This document shows, in pieces, positions 28,006 through 38,891 of a stretch of DNA of 64,000 nt (position 1 is its first letter; each line of letters begins with the position of its first letter). The translations under genes and the position numbers were made by a program. Below the pieces are notes generated by a model. That model did not search any database. It was not told the DNA's origin and worked only from the letters and a program-made list of their open reading frames with translations. This stretch comes from Pseudomonas poae (GTDB taxonomy: Bacteria; Pseudomonadota; Gammaproteobacteria; Pseudomonadales; Pseudomonadaceae): positions 4,655,001 through 4,719,000 of the forward strand of contig CP110972.1 in the NCBI GenBank assembly GCA_028869255.1, given 5' to 3'.

Positions 28006-28656
28006 ATGAACCTACGAAAGCTTTCCCTCGCAACGTTTACCCTGCTGGGCCTCAGCGCCGGCGCCATGGCGGCGTCCAGCACCGACCTCACCCTCACCGG
28101 CCTGCTCACCCCCAGCGCCTGCACCCCTACGCTGTCGAGCAGCGGGCTGATCGACTACGGAAAGATATCCCAACAGGACTTGAACGCCGATCGCGGCACA
28201 CGCCTGCCGGTGCGCTACCTCAGCGTGACCATCAACTGCGAGGCCCCGAGCCGGTACGCCCTGCGCATGGGTGACAACCGCGACGGGACTGCCAACGTCA
28301 ACAGCGAAATCTACTACGGGCTGGGGCTGGACCCGAGCGGCAACAAGATCGGCCTGTTTTCACTGACCTTCGACCCCAAACAGACAGTGATCGATGCCTT
28401 GCCGCAGGTCTACGGCACCGAGTCCACCTCCGGCGGCATCGCCTGGCGCACCGCCAACAGCAACCCTATCGACATCGGCTCACGCAGCTTTCTGGGCTTC
28501 ACCGACACCGCCGGCAGCACCAGCGGGCCAACGGCGATCCAGAGCCTGAGCAGCACGATCAGAGTCGACACAATCATCGTGGCGACCAAGAACCTGGACC
28601 TGCGCAGCGATGTGCATATCGATGGTTCCAGCACCATGGAAGTGTTGTATCTCTAA
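28006..28656 (+). CDS. DUF1120-type fimbrial subunit 6
   Basis: 216 residues from the ATG at 28006, with AAGGAG at 27993-27998; the ATG at 28000 is too close to that site. A signal peptide ends at GAMA. The mature part is SSTDLTLTGLLTPSACTPTLSSSGLIDYGKISQQDLNADRG and ends IDGSSTMEVLYL. It most resembles the C-terminal domain of the preceding adhesin-like gene (shared PQVYGTESTSGGIAW pattern), so the two are probably a duplication pair. Intact, last gene of the cluster. Confidence 0.8.
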   Translation: MNLRKLSLATFTLLGLSAGAMAASSTDLTLTGLLTPSACTPTLSSSGLIDYGKISQQDLNADRGTRLPVRYLSVTINCEAPSRYALRMGDNRDGTANVNSEIYYGLGLDPSGNKIGLFSLTFDPKQTVIDALPQVYGTESTSGGIAWRTANSNPIDIGSRSFLGFTDTAGSTSGPTAIQSLSSTIRVDTIIVATKNLDLRSDVHIDGSSTMEVLYL

Positions 28657-29918
28657 ACCTTCTCGCTGGTTACGGCCACATACCGCGCACGCCCCGCGCC
28701 CAACCCCGCGATGATCGCGCCCAGGCCGATCACCGCGAAGATCCAGCCGATTGCGCCCCAACCGCCGGTCCAGTCATGCACCAGGCCGACCGCGAACGGG
28801 CCCATGGACGCCAGCGTGTAGCCGATGCCCTGGGCCATGCTCGACAGGTTGGCTGCCACATGGGAATCGCGCGAGCGCAGCACAATCAAGGTCAGCGCCA
28901 GGCTGAAGGTACCGCCCTGCCCCAGGCCGAGCAGAATGGCCCAGCCCCACAACCCGTCCAGCGGCGCGTACAGGCAACCGAACAGGCCGCCGAGGGTCAG
29001 CACCATCACCACCACAATCGCCAGGCGCTGGTCTTTGCCACGGGTGGCCAGCCACGGCGCGGCCAACGAACTGAACAACTGCACGATGATCGAACCGGAC
29101 AGCGCCAATCCGGCTTCGGTGGCACTCAGGCCACGCCCGATCAGGATCGACGGCAGCCAGCCGAACACGATATACGCCAGGGACGATTGCAGGCCCATGT
29201 ACAAGGTGACCTGCCAGGCCAACGGGTCACGCAACAAGCCCCTAACCCGGTAAGCCACCTGGTGCGCGCCGTGCTTCTGACCGACTTGCGGTAACCAGAA
29301 CAATGCCGCGAGCAGCGCCGGCAGGATCCAGAAGCCCAGGCCGATGGCCCAGCTGTCACCAAAGTGATGACTCAACGGCACCGTAGCCCCTGCCGCCAGC
29401 GCCGCGCCCAGGCACAGGGCCATGGTGTACACGCCGGTCATGGCGCCCGCCTGTTTGGCGAAGTCGCGCTTGACGATGCCCGGCAGCAATACGCCGATGA
29501 TGCCGATACTCGCGCCGGCGACCAGGCTGCCGGCGAACAAGCCCACTTCACCGAACGAGCTGCGCAGGATGATGCCGGCGGCCAGGGTCAGCAGAATCCC
29601 CAGCACCACCCGCTCGGCGCCGAAACGTCGGGCCAGGAGCGGCGCCGTGGGGGCGAACAGGCCCAGGCACAGCACCGGCAACGTGGTCAGCAAACCGGCC
29701 TTGGCCGCCGACAACCCCAGGCTGCTGGAAACGTCGGCCAACAACGGCGACATGCTCGACAGCGCCGGGCGCAGGTTCAACGCCACCAGGATCAGGCCCA
29801 GCAGCAACAGCCAGGGGCGGTTTACCACCGGATGGCTGTGTTGCACCACGTCGTCGTCGGCTTCGGCGTCGATCAGCAGTTCTTCGAGTTCGGTGGTGCG
29901 TTTGGCTTCAAGGTTCAT
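28653..29918 (-). CDS. MFS transporter, CynX/NimT family
   Basis: 421 residues, 12 predicted membrane helices after a 35-residue charged N-terminal extension. LILVALNLRPALSSMSPLLADVSSSLGLSAAKAGLLTTLPVLCLGLFAPTAP is the hallmark of the cyanate/nitroimidazole MFS family (CynX, YeaN). It is an inner-membrane secondary transporter, substrate unknown. It overlaps the end of the upstream GntR gene and the convergent subunit 6 gene, so it is co-transcribed with the regulator. Confidence 0.88.
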   Translation of the reverse strand: MNLEAKRTTELEELLIDAEADDDVVQHSHPVVNRPWLLLLGLILVALNLRPALSSMSPLLADVSSSLGLSAAKAGLLTTLPVLCLGLFAPTAPLLARRFGAERVVLGILLTLAAGIILRSSFGEVGLFAGSLVAGASIGIIGVLLPGIVKRDFAKQAGAMTGVYTMALCLGAALAAGATVPLSHHFGDSWAIGLGFWILPALLAALFWLPQVGQKHGAHQVAYRVRGLLRDPLAWQVTLYMGLQSSLAYIVFGWLPSILIGRGLSATEAGLALSGSIIVQLFSSLAAPWLATRGKDQRLAIVVVMVLTLGGLFGCLYAPLDGLWGWAILLGLGQGGTFSLALTLIVLRSRDSHVAANLSSMAQGIGYTLASMGPFAVGLVHDWTGGWGAIGWIFAVIGLGAIIAGLGAGRARYVAVTSEKV

Positions 29919-30567
29919 TGATCAATTGCCGGCAGAGGGATTTGGCGCGTTCCGGGTCCTGGTGTTCCACGGCGTCGAGCAGGGAGACATGCAGGTCGAA
30001 CACGGCTTGTCGGCGTGGTGAGAGGTTCAGGGTCTGACGCAACTGGGCGGCGACGATGGCTGAGAAATATTGATACAGCTCGCTCAATGCCGGGTTGCGT
30101 GCGGCATCCACCAGGCGTTTGTGGAACACCAGGTCGGCGCTGATATAGGCCTCCAGGTCACCGTGGTAAAGCTCGGCGCTGGCGTTGAGGGCTTCGTGCA
30201 AACCTTTGAGGTCTTCCTCGGTACGGCGCAGCGCTGCCAGGCCGATCGCCTCCACTTCGAGGATCTGCCGGGTTTCCTGCGCCTGCTCCAGGGAGCAATG
30301 CGACAACGCGCGCATCGCCCCCAGCGGGTCGGTCATGGAGCGCAGGTAGCTGCCGTCGCCCTGGCGGATTTCGATCAACCCCGAGAACGCCAGCACCCGC
30401 ATGGCCTCGCGCACGGTATTGCGGCTGATGCCCAGCTCAGCGCACAGCTCGGGCTCGGTGGGCAGGCGCTCACCAACGGCCCATTTGCCTTCGGTAATAC
30501 GCCAGCGCAACTGCTCCAGGGCCTGATCGACCAGAGAGCGTTTGATCAGGGGGGCGATGTCTGTCAT
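29908..30567 (-). CDS. GntR/FadR-family transcriptional regulator
   Basis: 219 residues from the ATG at 30567 (MTDIAPLIKRSLVDQALEQL). A winged HTH (GERLPTEPELCAELGISRNTVREAMRVLAFSGLIEIRQGDGSYL) is followed by the all-helical FCD domain (LEVEAIGLAALRR, DLVFHKRLVDAARNPALSELYQ), whose Asp/His residues bind a metal and an organic acid in relatives. Its gene overlaps the MFS gene by 11 bases, so it probably controls that transporter. Confidence 0.88.
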   Translation of the reverse strand: MTDIAPLIKRSLVDQALEQLRWRITEGKWAVGERLPTEPELCAELGISRNTVREAMRVLAFSGLIEIRQGDGSYLRSMTDPLGAMRALSHCSLEQAQETRQILEVEAIGLAALRRTEEDLKGLHEALNASAELYHGDLEAYISADLVFHKRLVDAARNPALSELYQYFSAIVAAQLRQTLNLSPRRQAVFDLHVSLLDAVEHQDPERAKSLCRQLINEP

Positions 30568-30688
30568 GGATTTTCCACTTTCGTCCAATCATAGGATGAA
30601 TTTTCCCACAGGCTATTCGGAGTTGCCTACAAGGGCAAGGCACTAGGGTTCTTAGGCAGGCAAAGGAACTGAATTTTCGATTGGTAAA

Positions 30689-30707
30689 ATTACCCTTAGA
30701 GGGTAAT
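30689..30707 (+). promoter_or_regulatory. Candidate MqsA operator
   Basis: The perfect palindrome ATTACCCT-TAG-AGGGTAAT has 8-base arms and a 3-base centre, and ends 19 bases before the mqsR start, in the promoter zone. E. coli MqsA binds related AACCT-N-AGGTT palindromes before mqsRA. The core sequence differs slightly, so binding is inferred. Confidence 0.65.
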
Positions 30708-30726
30708 TATTGGACTCAGGTGTCTT

Positions 30727-31038
30727 ATGGAAAAGTACACACCTCATTACGATTTGGCGGTGATAAAGGCGGATGTGCGACGGCTTGGTGCGCGGGCTTT
30801 CACACGGGCGGCGAAGAAAACCGCAGAGGCTCTCGACCTTGATCTCGCTGAAATGCAAGCGGTCGTTTTCAAGCTGCAAAAAAGGATGTTGTACAAGTCG
30901 ATGACCACTCATGCCGATCACCGGGTCTGGCATGACGTCTACCACATCCATTCACACGGTCTGGAGATTTACATCAAGGTCACTTACTGCTCAGGTAGTA
31001 ACCCACCGGTGATCTCCTTCAAAGGGATGAACCTATGA
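30727..31038 (+). CDS. mqsR: MqsR toxin, GCU-type mRNA interferase
   Basis: 103 residues. The start MEKYTPHYDLAVIKADV and the block LYKSMTTHADHRVWHDVYHIHSHGLEIYIKVTY align with E. coli MqsR (98 residues). Lys57 and Tyr82 correspond to active-site Lys56 and Tyr81; the third, Gln68, is His69 here. RelE-fold ribonuclease that cuts free mRNA, mostly at GCU in E. coli. Toxin comes first in the operon and overlaps the antitoxin start by 4 bases, as in E. coli. Confidence 0.93.
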   Translation: MEKYTPHYDLAVIKADVRRLGARAFTRAAKKTAEALDLDLAEMQAVVFKLQKRMLYKSMTTHADHRVWHDVYHIHSHGLEIYIKVTYCSGSNPPVISFKGMNL

Positions 31039-31523
31039 AAACGCAACAGTGCTGTATCTGTGGCGCCCCCGACGCCATGACACGCTTTGAAGGCCGCAGC
31101 GAAACCCTGCGTATAAAAGGTATGGAGCGGCGCGTTGATGATCTTTCGGGATGGGAATGCCAGGTGTGCGAGGACGCCATGTATGACCCCGACAGCTGCG
31201 AGCGCCATGCCAAGGCAAGTGATGATCTGCTCCACGCCGCCCGAGGGATGATGGGTGCCGAACTCAAGCGTATCCGCCGCAAGCTGCACCTCACGCAAAA
31301 AGAAACCGTGCAATTGCTCTCCGGTGGCGGGCACAACGCATTCTCACGCTACGAACGCGGCGAAATAACGCCGCCCAAACCGTTGATGGTGTTGCTGCGT
31401 CTACTGGATCGTCACCCCCACTTGCTCACCGACGCCAAAGAACTGGCCGAAGGTGCAGACCTGCGTAACGCCTTCACCTACACCACCCACAATGAAACGC
31501 AAGAAGCCCTGAAAGCCTCGTAG
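31035..31523 (+). CDS. mqsA: MqsA antitoxin, zinc and HTH protein
   Basis: 162 residues. The N-terminal zinc domain has CxxC pairs at Cys6/Cys9 and Cys42/Cys45. The C-terminal Xre-type HTH is LKRIRRKLHLTQKETVQLLSGGGHNAFSRYERG. It neutralises MqsR and represses its own promoter. It is about 30 residues longer than E. coli MqsA (131), with an extra tail (AEGADLRNAFTYTTHNETQEALKAS). The extension is in frame, and a terminator follows, so it is not read-through. Confidence 0.93.
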   Translation: MKTQQCCICGAPDAMTRFEGRSETLRIKGMERRVDDLSGWECQVCEDAMYDPDSCERHAKASDDLLHAARGMMGAELKRIRRKLHLTQKETVQLLSGGGHNAFSRYERGEITPPKPLMVLLRLLDRHPHLLTDAKELAEGADLRNAFTYTTHNETQEALKAS

Positions 31524-31533
31524 ACAGGCAAAA

Positions 31534-31560
31534 ATAAACCCGGCACCAGGCCGGGTTTAT
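31534..31560. terminator. Bidirectional terminator between mqsA and aapP
   Basis: ATAAACCCGGC-ACCA-GGCCGGGTTTAT forms a strong hairpin with A and T tails on opposite sides. It sits between two convergent genes and suits both. Confidence 0.9.
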
Positions 31561-31575
31561 CGTTTCAAACATCGA

Positions 31576-32340
31576 TCAATGCAGAATCTGGCTCAAGAAC
31601 AACTTGGTCCGGTCATTTTGCGGGTTGTCGAAGAAGTCATTCGGCGCTGCCTGCTCCACGATTTCGCCCTTGTCCATGAAGATCACGCGGTTGGCCACGG
31701 TGCGCGCAAAGCCCATTTCGTGGGTCACGCACAACATGGTCATGCCGTCTTCGGCCAGGCCGATCATGGTGTCGAGTACTTCCTTGACCATTTCCGGGTC
31801 CAGCGCCGAGGTCGGCTCGTCGAACAGCATGATTTTCGGTTTCATGCACAGCGCACGGGCAATCGCCACGCGCTGTTGCTGGCCGCCGGACAGTTGCCCC
31901 GGAAACTTGTGGGCCTGCTCCGGAATACGCACACGCTCAAGATAATGCATGGCGATTTCTTCGGCCTTGCGCTTGGGCATCTTGCGTACCCACATCGGCG
32001 CCAGCGTGCAGTTTTGCAGGATGGTCAGGTGCGGGAACAGGTTGAAGTGCTGGAACACCATGCCGACTTCACGGCGGATCGCTTCGATCTGCTTGAGGTC
32101 GTTGGTCAGCTCAACACCATCGACCACGATGCGGCCCTGCTGGTGCTCTTCCAGACGGTTGAGGCAGCGGATAGTGGTGGACTTGCCCGAACCCGACGGG
32201 CCGCACAGCACGATACGCTCGCCCTGCTTGACGTTGAGGTTGATGTCTTTCAACACGTGGAACTGGCCGTACCACTTGTTGACGCCCTGCATCTGGATAA
32301 TGCCTTCAGGGCTCACAGGCTGTTTGATCGCTTCGCTCAT
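31576..32340 (-). CDS. aapP: General L-amino-acid ABC transporter, ATP-binding protein
   Basis: 254 residues from the ATG at 32340 ([13 protein letters not shown]). Walker [11 protein letters not shown]-loop [13 protein letters not shown], signature LSGGQQQR, Walker B IMLFDEP and the switch histidine in CVTHEMGFA are all present. It drives amino-acid uptake with AapQ and AapM. Last gene of aapJQMP, 11 bases after aapM. Confidence 0.93.
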   Translation of the reverse strand: MSEAIKQPVSPEGIIQMQGVNKWYGQFHVLKDINLNVKQGERIVLCGPSGSGKSTTIRCLNRLEEHQQGRIVVDGVELTNDLKQIEAIRREVGMVFQHFNLFPHLTILQNCTLAPMWVRKMPKRKAEEIAMHYLERVRIPEQAHKFPGQLSGGQQQRVAIARALCMKPKIMLFDEPTSALDPEMVKEVLDTMIGLAEDGMTMLCVTHEMGFARTVANRVIFMDKGEIVEQAAPNDFFDNPQNDRTKLFLSQILH

Positions 32341-32351
32341 AACATCAACTC

Positions 32352-33449
32352 CTAACGCTTGTGGCCTGTGTCGAGCTTGCGTTCCAAATGAATGGAGTAG
32401 CGCGACATACCAAAACAGAAAATCCAGAACACCAGGGCGGCGAACACGTAGCCTTCGGTGGCCATGCCCAACCATTTAGGGTCGGCGGCGGCTTGCTTGA
32501 CGCTGTTGAGCAGGTCGAACAAACCAATGATGATCACCAGGCTGGTGTCCTTGAACAGCGCAATAAACGTGTTGACGATGCCCGGGATCACCAGCTTCAG
32601 CGCTTGCGGCAGAATCACCAGGCCCATGCTGCGCCAGTAACCCAGGCCCATCGCTGCAGCCGCTTCGTACTGACCTTTGGGAATCGCCTGCAGACCACCG
32701 CGCACCACTTCCGCCACGTAGGCCGACTGGAACAGGATCACGCCGATCAATGCGCGCAGCAGCTTGTCGATGCCCATGCCTTCAGGCAGGAACAACGGCA
32801 ACATCACCGACGACATGAACAGTACGGTGATCAACGGCACGCCGCGCCAGAACTCGATAAAGGTCACGCAGACCACTCGAATCGCCGGCATGTTCGAACG
32901 CCGCCCCAAGGCCAGCAGGATGCCCAACGGCAAGGCGCCGGCGATGCCGACGGTGGCGATCACCAGGGTCAGCATCAGGCCGCCCCATTGGCTGGTCGCC
33001 ACGTTGGTCAGGCCGAACACGCCGCCGTGCAGCAGGCAGAACGCAATGATCGGGTACAGCACCAGGAAGCTCAGGCCGTAGATCGCCTTGCGCTTGAAGC
33101 GCGAGATGAACAACGGCGCCACGCCAACGATGGCCAGCCACACGGTCAGGTCCACGCGCCAGCGCAGGTCGCCGGGGTAGTAGCCGTACATGAACTGCCC
33201 GAAGCGCTGTTGGATAAACACCCAGCAGGCGCCCTCTTTGGTGCAATCGGCGCGAGTCGTGCCGACCCAGTTCGCATCGAGGATGGCCCAGTGCAGGATC
33301 GGCGGCACCACCAGGTAGACCAGGTAGAACGCCAGCAACGTCAGCAACGTGTTGAGCCAACTGGAAAACAGGTTGGCACGCATCCATGCCATCGGCCCGA
33401 ACACTTTGTTCGGCGGCGGCATGTCAGGTTTGAAAGTATGAGAACTCAT
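32352..33449 (-). CDS. aapM: General L-amino-acid ABC transporter permease
   Basis: 365 residues. The N-terminal extension ([25 protein letters not shown]) and the large insert around [33 protein letters not shown] are typical of AapM. The His/Glu/Gln/Gly permease core has the EAA-like loop [40 protein letters not shown]. Inner-membrane partner of AapQ. Intact. Confidence 0.93.
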   Translation of the reverse strand: MSSHTFKPDMPPPNKVFGPMAWMRANLFSSWLNTLLTLLAFYLVYLVVPPILHWAILDANWVGTTRADCTKEGACWVFIQQRFGQFMYGYYPGDLRWRVDLTVWLAIVGVAPLFISRFKRKAIYGLSFLVLYPIIAFCLLHGGVFGLTNVATSQWGGLMLTLVIATVGIAGALPLGILLALGRRSNMPAIRVVCVTFIEFWRGVPLITVLFMSSVMLPLFLPEGMGIDKLLRALIGVILFQSAYVAEVVRGGLQAIPKGQYEAAAAMGLGYWRSMGLVILPQALKLVIPGIVNTFIALFKDTSLVIIIGLFDLLNSVKQAAADPKWLGMATEGYVFAALVFWIFCFGMSRYSIHLERKLDTGHKR

Positions 33450-33459
33450 GGGCGTTTCC

Positions 33460-34640
33460 TCACCGCTCGATCAGCGCAATGCGCTTGTTGTACCAGTTCA
33501 TCAGCAGGGAAATGCTGATGCTGATCGCCAGGTACACGCTCATGGTGATGGCAATGACTTCGATGGCCTGGCCGGTCTGGTTGAGCACCGTGCCGGCAAA
33601 CAGCGAAACCATTTCCGGGTAACCGATACCGGCGGCCAACGACGAGTTTTTCGCCAGGTTCAGGTATTGGCTGGTCAACGGCGGAATGATCACCCGCAGG
33701 GCTTGCGGGATGATGACCTTGCGCAGCGTCGGCCCGGGGCGCAGGCCCAGGAGCGCGCAGCCTCGGTCTGGCCGTGGCTCACGGACTTGATGCCCGAACG
33801 CACGATCTCGGCGATAAACGCGGCCGTGTACACGGTAAGCGCCAGCGTCAACGCCAGCAGTTCAGGGATCAATACCCAGCCGCCAACAAAGTTGAAGCCT
33901 TGCAGCTTGGGCATTTCCCAGTGCAGCGGCGCGCCAAAGATCAAGGCGCACAACGCCGGGATCAGAATGAACAGCGCCAGGCCCGCCCAGAACTTATGGA
34001 ACGGAACACCGGTGGCTTCAAAGCGCTTGTTGGCCCAACGGGCCATCAGCACGATTGCCACGATAGCGACGACCACGCTGACCACAAACGGCCAGAAACC
34101 GTCAGCGGCAAGCGCTGCCGGCATGTTCAGGCCACGGCTGCTGACAAAGAAGGTATCGCCGAAGTTATGGCTGTTACGCGGCCCGGGCATGGTCAGGAAC
34201 ACCGCGAAATACCAGAACAGGATCTGCAGCAACGGCGGAATGTTGCGGAACACTTCCACATACACGGTCGCCAGCTTGCTGATCATCCAGTTCGGCGACA
34301 GCCGCGCCACGCCAATGATGAACCCGAGCAGCGTCGCCAGGATCACGCCGATAAACGTCACCAGCAAGGTGTTGAGCAAGCCGATCACAAACACCCGGGC
34401 ATAGCTGTCCGATTCGGTGTAGTCGATCAGGTGCTGCGCGATGCCGAAGCCGGCACTGCGCTCAAGAAAGTCGAAACCCGAGGTAATGCCCCGGTGTTGA
34501 AGGTTGGTCTGGGTATTGTTGAAGAGGTACCAGCCCAGCGAGATCACCGCCACAATCGTGATGATCTGGAAGAGCCACGCACGCACTTTGGGATCGCTGA
34601 AGCTGAGCTTCTGCTTTGGTGCGCCGATTTGATTTTGCAT
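33460..34640 (-). CDS. aapQ: General L-amino-acid ABC transporter permease (frameshifted)
   Basis: It starts MQNQIGAPKQKLSFSDPKVRAWLFQ at 34640. The frame is lost in the EAA loop (SGIKSVSHGQTEAARS) at the GG around 33750-33751 of the + strand. Adding one base restores LGLRPGPTLRKVIIPQALRVIIPPLTSQYLNLAKNS, the C-terminus to 33460, and a 393-residue protein. The other three Aap genes are intact, so a sequence error is likely. As written, the transporter would lose one permease. Confidence 0.9.
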
Positions 34641-34712
34641 GAAGTGCCCCGGAAATAATGGAACAGAACATCACCCGGCGGTTGGCCCACCGGGTGACAG
34701 AACCATCAGCGA

Positions 34713-35744
34713 TCAGCGCACAGGTGGTGCGTATTGAATGCCGCCGGCGTTCCACAGCGCGTTCAGGCCACGGTCGATTTCCAGCGGGGTGCTCTTGCCC
34801 AGGTTGCGCTCGAACACTTCACCGTAGTTACCGACTTGCTTGACGATTTGTACGACCCAATCTTTCTTCACTTTCAGGTCTTTGCCGTATTCGCCATCAG
34901 CACCCAGCAGACGGGCTACGTCCGGGTTTTTGGTGGACTTGGCTTCAGCTTCGACGTTTTTGGAGGTGATACCGGCTTCTTCAGCGTTGAGCATGGCGTA
35001 GCCAACCCAGCGCACGATCGCCAGCCACTCGTCGTCGCCATTACGCACGACCGGGCCCAACGGTTCTTTGGAAATGGTTTCCGGCAGAACCACGTAGTCC
35101 TTCGGCGCGGCCAGCTTGCTGCGCTGGGCGAACAGTTGCGACTTGTCGGAGGTCAGCACGTCGCAACGCCCGGACTCCAGCGACTTGGCGCTTTCATCGG
35201 AGGTGTCGAAAGTGATCGGGGTGTACTTCAGGTTGTTGCCACGGAAGTAGTCGGAAACGTTCAGCTCAGTGGTGGTACCGGCCTGGATGCAGATGGTTGC
35301 ACCGTCCAGTTCCTTGGCACTTTTAACGCCCAGCTTGTTGTTTACCAGGAAGCCGATGCCATCGTAGTAAGTGATGAAGCCTGGGAATTTCAGGCCCATG
35401 CCCGCATCGCGGGAGCTGGTCATGGTGGTGTTACGCGAGAGGATATCGACTTCGCCGGACTGCAGCGCGGTGAAACGCTCCTTGGCGTTCAACTGGCTGA
35501 ATTTGACCTTGGTTGCGTCGCCGAAAACGGCAGCGGCCACGGCGCGGCAAACGTCAGCATCGATCCCCAGGATCTTGCCGCTGGCATCCGGCACCGAGAA
35601 ACCCGGCAGACCGTCACTCACGCCACATTGCACAAAGCCTTTCTTCTGTACGGCATCCAGGGTGGCGCCGGCTTGGGCGAAACCGCTGACACCCAGTACT
35701 GCCGCCGCGCAAACGATGGCCAGGGTGGATTTCAATACCTTCAT
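34713..35744 (-). CDS. aapJ: General L-amino-acid ABC transporter, periplasmic binding protein
   Basis: 343 residues with a signal peptide (MKVLKSTLAIVCAAAVLGVSGFAQA). The mature start ATLDAVQKKGFVQCGVSDGLPGFSVPDASGKILGIDADVCRAVAAAVFGD and the conserved VDILSRNTTMTSSRDAGMGLKFPG are AapJ signatures. It captures a broad range of L-amino acids for AapQMP. First gene of the operon, with a sigma-54-like promoter about 200 bases upstream. Confidence 0.94.
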   Translation of the reverse strand: MKVLKSTLAIVCAAAVLGVSGFAQAGATLDAVQKKGFVQCGVSDGLPGFSVPDASGKILGIDADVCRAVAAAVFGDATKVKFSQLNAKERFTALQSGEVDILSRNTTMTSSRDAGMGLKFPGFITYYDGIGFLVNNKLGVKSAKELDGATICIQAGTTTELNVSDYFRGNNLKYTPITFDTSDESAKSLESGRCDVLTSDKSQLFAQRSKLAAPKDYVVLPETISKEPLGPVVRNGDDEWLAIVRWVGYAMLNAEEAGITSKNVEAEAKSTKNPDVARLLGADGEYGKDLKVKKDWVVQIVKQVGNYGEVFERNLGKSTPLEIDRGLNALWNAGGIQYAPPVR

Positions 35745-36745
<1,001 letters not shown>

Positions 36746-36847
36746 AAACCGGCGTTTATGTAGCCGTATGACAGACGCACTACGCCGCGCCCGTTTCTTG
36801 CATTACACTGGCCGGCGTACATTCCTTAACCAATTAATGAGATCACC

Positions 36848-38317
36848 GTGCTCAAAGCACTTAAGAAGATGTTCGGCAAAAGCGAGGCTGAGCCGCTCGC
36901 GCCTGTTCCCAGTGCTCCTGTCCCGACTGCCGGCAGCCGCAACGACGGTAAACAGCCCGGCCGGACCGCACCTGTCGCCCAGCCGAAGAAGCCAACGGTG
37001 ACAGCGCCAGAACCGGCAAAACCCGCTGAGGCCGTGCCTGCTCCTGCGCCGAAAGCCCCACGCCGCGAACGTGCGCCAAAACCGCCCGTGATCCCCTGGA
37101 AACTCGAAGATTTCGTCGTCGAACCCCAGGAAGGCAAGACCCGCTTCCACGATTTCAAACTCGCCCCGGAACTGATGCACGCCATCCAGGACCTGGGTTT
37201 CCCGTATTGCACGCCGATCCAGGCGCAGGTGCTGGGCTTTACCCTGGCGGGCAAAGACGCCATTGGCCGTGCCCAGACCGGCACCGGCAAGACCGCCGCG
37301 TTCCTGATCTCGATCATCACCCAACTGCTGCAGACGCCGCCGCCCAAAGAGCGCTACATGGGTGAACCGCGCGCGCTGATCATCGCGCCGACCCGCGAGC
37401 TGGTGGTGCAGATCGCCAAGGACGCCGCCGACCTGACCAAGTACACCGGCCTCAACGTCATGACGTTCGTGGGCGGCATGGACTTCGACAAGCAGCTCAA
37501 GCACCTCGAAGCGCGCCACTGCGACATCCTGGTTGCCACCCCGGGCCGCCTGCTCGACTTCAACCAGCGCGGCGACGTGCACCTGGACATGGTCGAAGTG
37601 ATGGTGCTGGATGAAGCCGACCGCATGCTCGACATGGGTTTTATCCCGCAAGTGCGCCAGATCATTCGCCAGACTCCGCCGAAAGCCGAGCGCCAGACCC
37701 TGCTGTTCTCCGCGACCTTCACCGAAGACGTGATGAACCTCGCCAAGCAGTGGACCACCGACCCGTCCATCGTCGAGATCGAGGCGCTGAACGTCGCCAG
37801 CGAAAACGTCGAACAACACATCTACGCGGTGGCCGGTGCCGACAAGTACAAGTTGCTCTACAACCTGGTCAACGACAACGGTTGGGAGCGGGTGATGGTG
37901 TTCGCCAACCGCAAGGACGAAGTGCGCCGCATCGAAGAACGCCTGGTACGTGATGGCGTCAACGCCGCGCAACTGTCGGGTGATGTGCCGCAGCACAAGC
38001 GCATCAAGACCCTGGAAGGCTTCCGCGAAGGCAAGATTCGCGTGCTGGTGGCCACCGACGTGGCCGGGCGCGGGATTCACATTGATGGCATCAGCCACGT
38101 GATCAACTTCACCCTCCCGGAAGTGCCGGACGACTACGTGCACCGGATCGGCCGTACCGGTCGTGCGGGCGCGGCCGGTGTGTCGATCAGCTTCGCGGGC
38201 GAGGATGACTCGTATCAGCTGCCGTCGATCGAGACGCTGCTGGGGCGCAAGATCAGCTGCGAGACGCCGCCGACGCACTTGCTGCGAGCGGTAGAGCGTA
38301 AACGCCCTCAAGCCTGA
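36848..38317 (+). CDS. rhlB: DEAD-box ATP-dependent RNA helicase
   Basis: 489 residues from a GTG at 36848. A ~95-residue Pro/Ala/Lys-rich disordered N-terminus precedes the helicase core: Q motif [33 protein letters not shown], and HRIGRTGR. The [24 protein letters not shown] region resembles RhlB of pseudomonads. It unwinds RNA duplexes and may work with RNase E in the degradosome. A REPIN follows 13 bases after the stop. Confidence 0.87.
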   Translation: MLKALKKMFGKSEAEPLAPVPSAPVPTAGSRNDGKQPGRTAPVAQPKKPTVTAPEPAKPAEAVPAPAPKAPRRERAPKPPVIPWKLEDFVVEPQEGKTRFHDFKLAPELMHAIQDLGFPYCTPIQAQVLGFTLAGKDAIGRAQTGTGKTAAFLISIITQLLQTPPPKERYMGEPRALIIAPTRELVVQIAKDAADLTKYTGLNVMTFVGGMDFDKQLKHLEARHCDILVATPGRLLDFNQRGDVHLDMVEVMVLDEADRMLDMGFIPQVRQIIRQTPPKAERQTLLFSATFTEDVMNLAKQWTTDPSIVEIEALNVASENVEQHIYAVAGADKYKLLYNLVNDNGWERVMVFANRKDEVRRIEERLVRDGVNAAQLSGDVPQHKRIKTLEGFREGKIRVLVATDVAGRGIHIDGISHVINFTLPEVPDDYVHRIGRTGRAGAAGVSISFAGEDDSYQLPSIETLLGRKISCETPPTHLLRAVERKRPQA

Positions 38318-38330
38318 AACGCGCTAAAAA

Positions 38331-38419
38331 ATGTGGGAGCTGGCTTGCCTGCGATGCAGACACCTCGGTGAATCAGTCACACCGTGGTGAGGCTAGCGCA
38401 GGCAAGCCAGCTCCCACAT
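38331..38419. repeat. REPIN, GGAGCTGGCTTGCC class
   Basis: ATGTGGGAGCTGGCTTGCCTGC and its inverted copy GCAGGCAAGCCAGCTCCCACAT enclose ~45 bases. It lies between the convergent rhlB and moaE genes. It belongs to the same sequence class as the elements at 39654, 43008, 56529 and 60147. Confidence 0.9.
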
Positions 38420-38439
38420 GTGTATTTGCGTTCGGCTGT

Positions 38440-38889
38440 TTACTTCCAGCGGTCGGCGGCGGCTTGGTCGCTGTGCCGCCCTTCCACCCAGCGTGCACCC
38501 TCAGGGGTGTTTTCTTTCTTCCAGAACGGCGCGCGGGTTTTCAGGTAGTCCATCACAAACGCACAGGCATCGAACGCGGCCTGGCGATGGGCGCTGGCGG
38601 CGGCCACAAACACGATCGGCTCACCCGGCTCCAGCGCGCCGATACGGTGCAGCACTTCCAGCTTTAGCAGCGGCCAGCGCTGTTCGGCTTCCACGGCAAT
38701 CTTGGCCAAGGCCTTTTCGGTCATGCCGGGGTAGTGCTCCAGGAACATCCCCGACACGTCCAGGCCATCATTGAAATCGCGCACGTAGCCGACAAAACTC
38801 ACCACCGCACCCACGCCGACATTCGCCGCGTGCATCGCGTTGACTTCAAAGCCTGGGTCAAACGCCTCGGCCTGTACGCGAATGGCCAT
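38440..38889 (-). CDS. moaE: Molybdopterin synthase, large subunit
   Basis: 149 residues. VGAVVSFVGYVRDFNDGLDVSGMFLEHYPGMTEKALAKI and RIGALEPGEPIVFVAAASAHRQAAFDACAFVMDYLKTRAPFWKKE are MoaE signatures, including the catalytic lysine pair near the C-terminus. It transfers sulfur from MoaD thiocarboxylate to precursor Z (cPMP). Third gene of moaC-moaD-moaE, 2 bases after moaD. Confidence 0.94.
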   Translation of the reverse strand: MAIRVQAEAFDPGFEVNAMHAANVGVGAVVSFVGYVRDFNDGLDVSGMFLEHYPGMTEKALAKIAVEAEQRWPLLKLEVLHRIGALEPGEPIVFVAAASAHRQAAFDACAFVMDYLKTRAPFWKKENTPEGARWVEGRHSDQAAADRWK

Positions 38890-38891
38890 GC

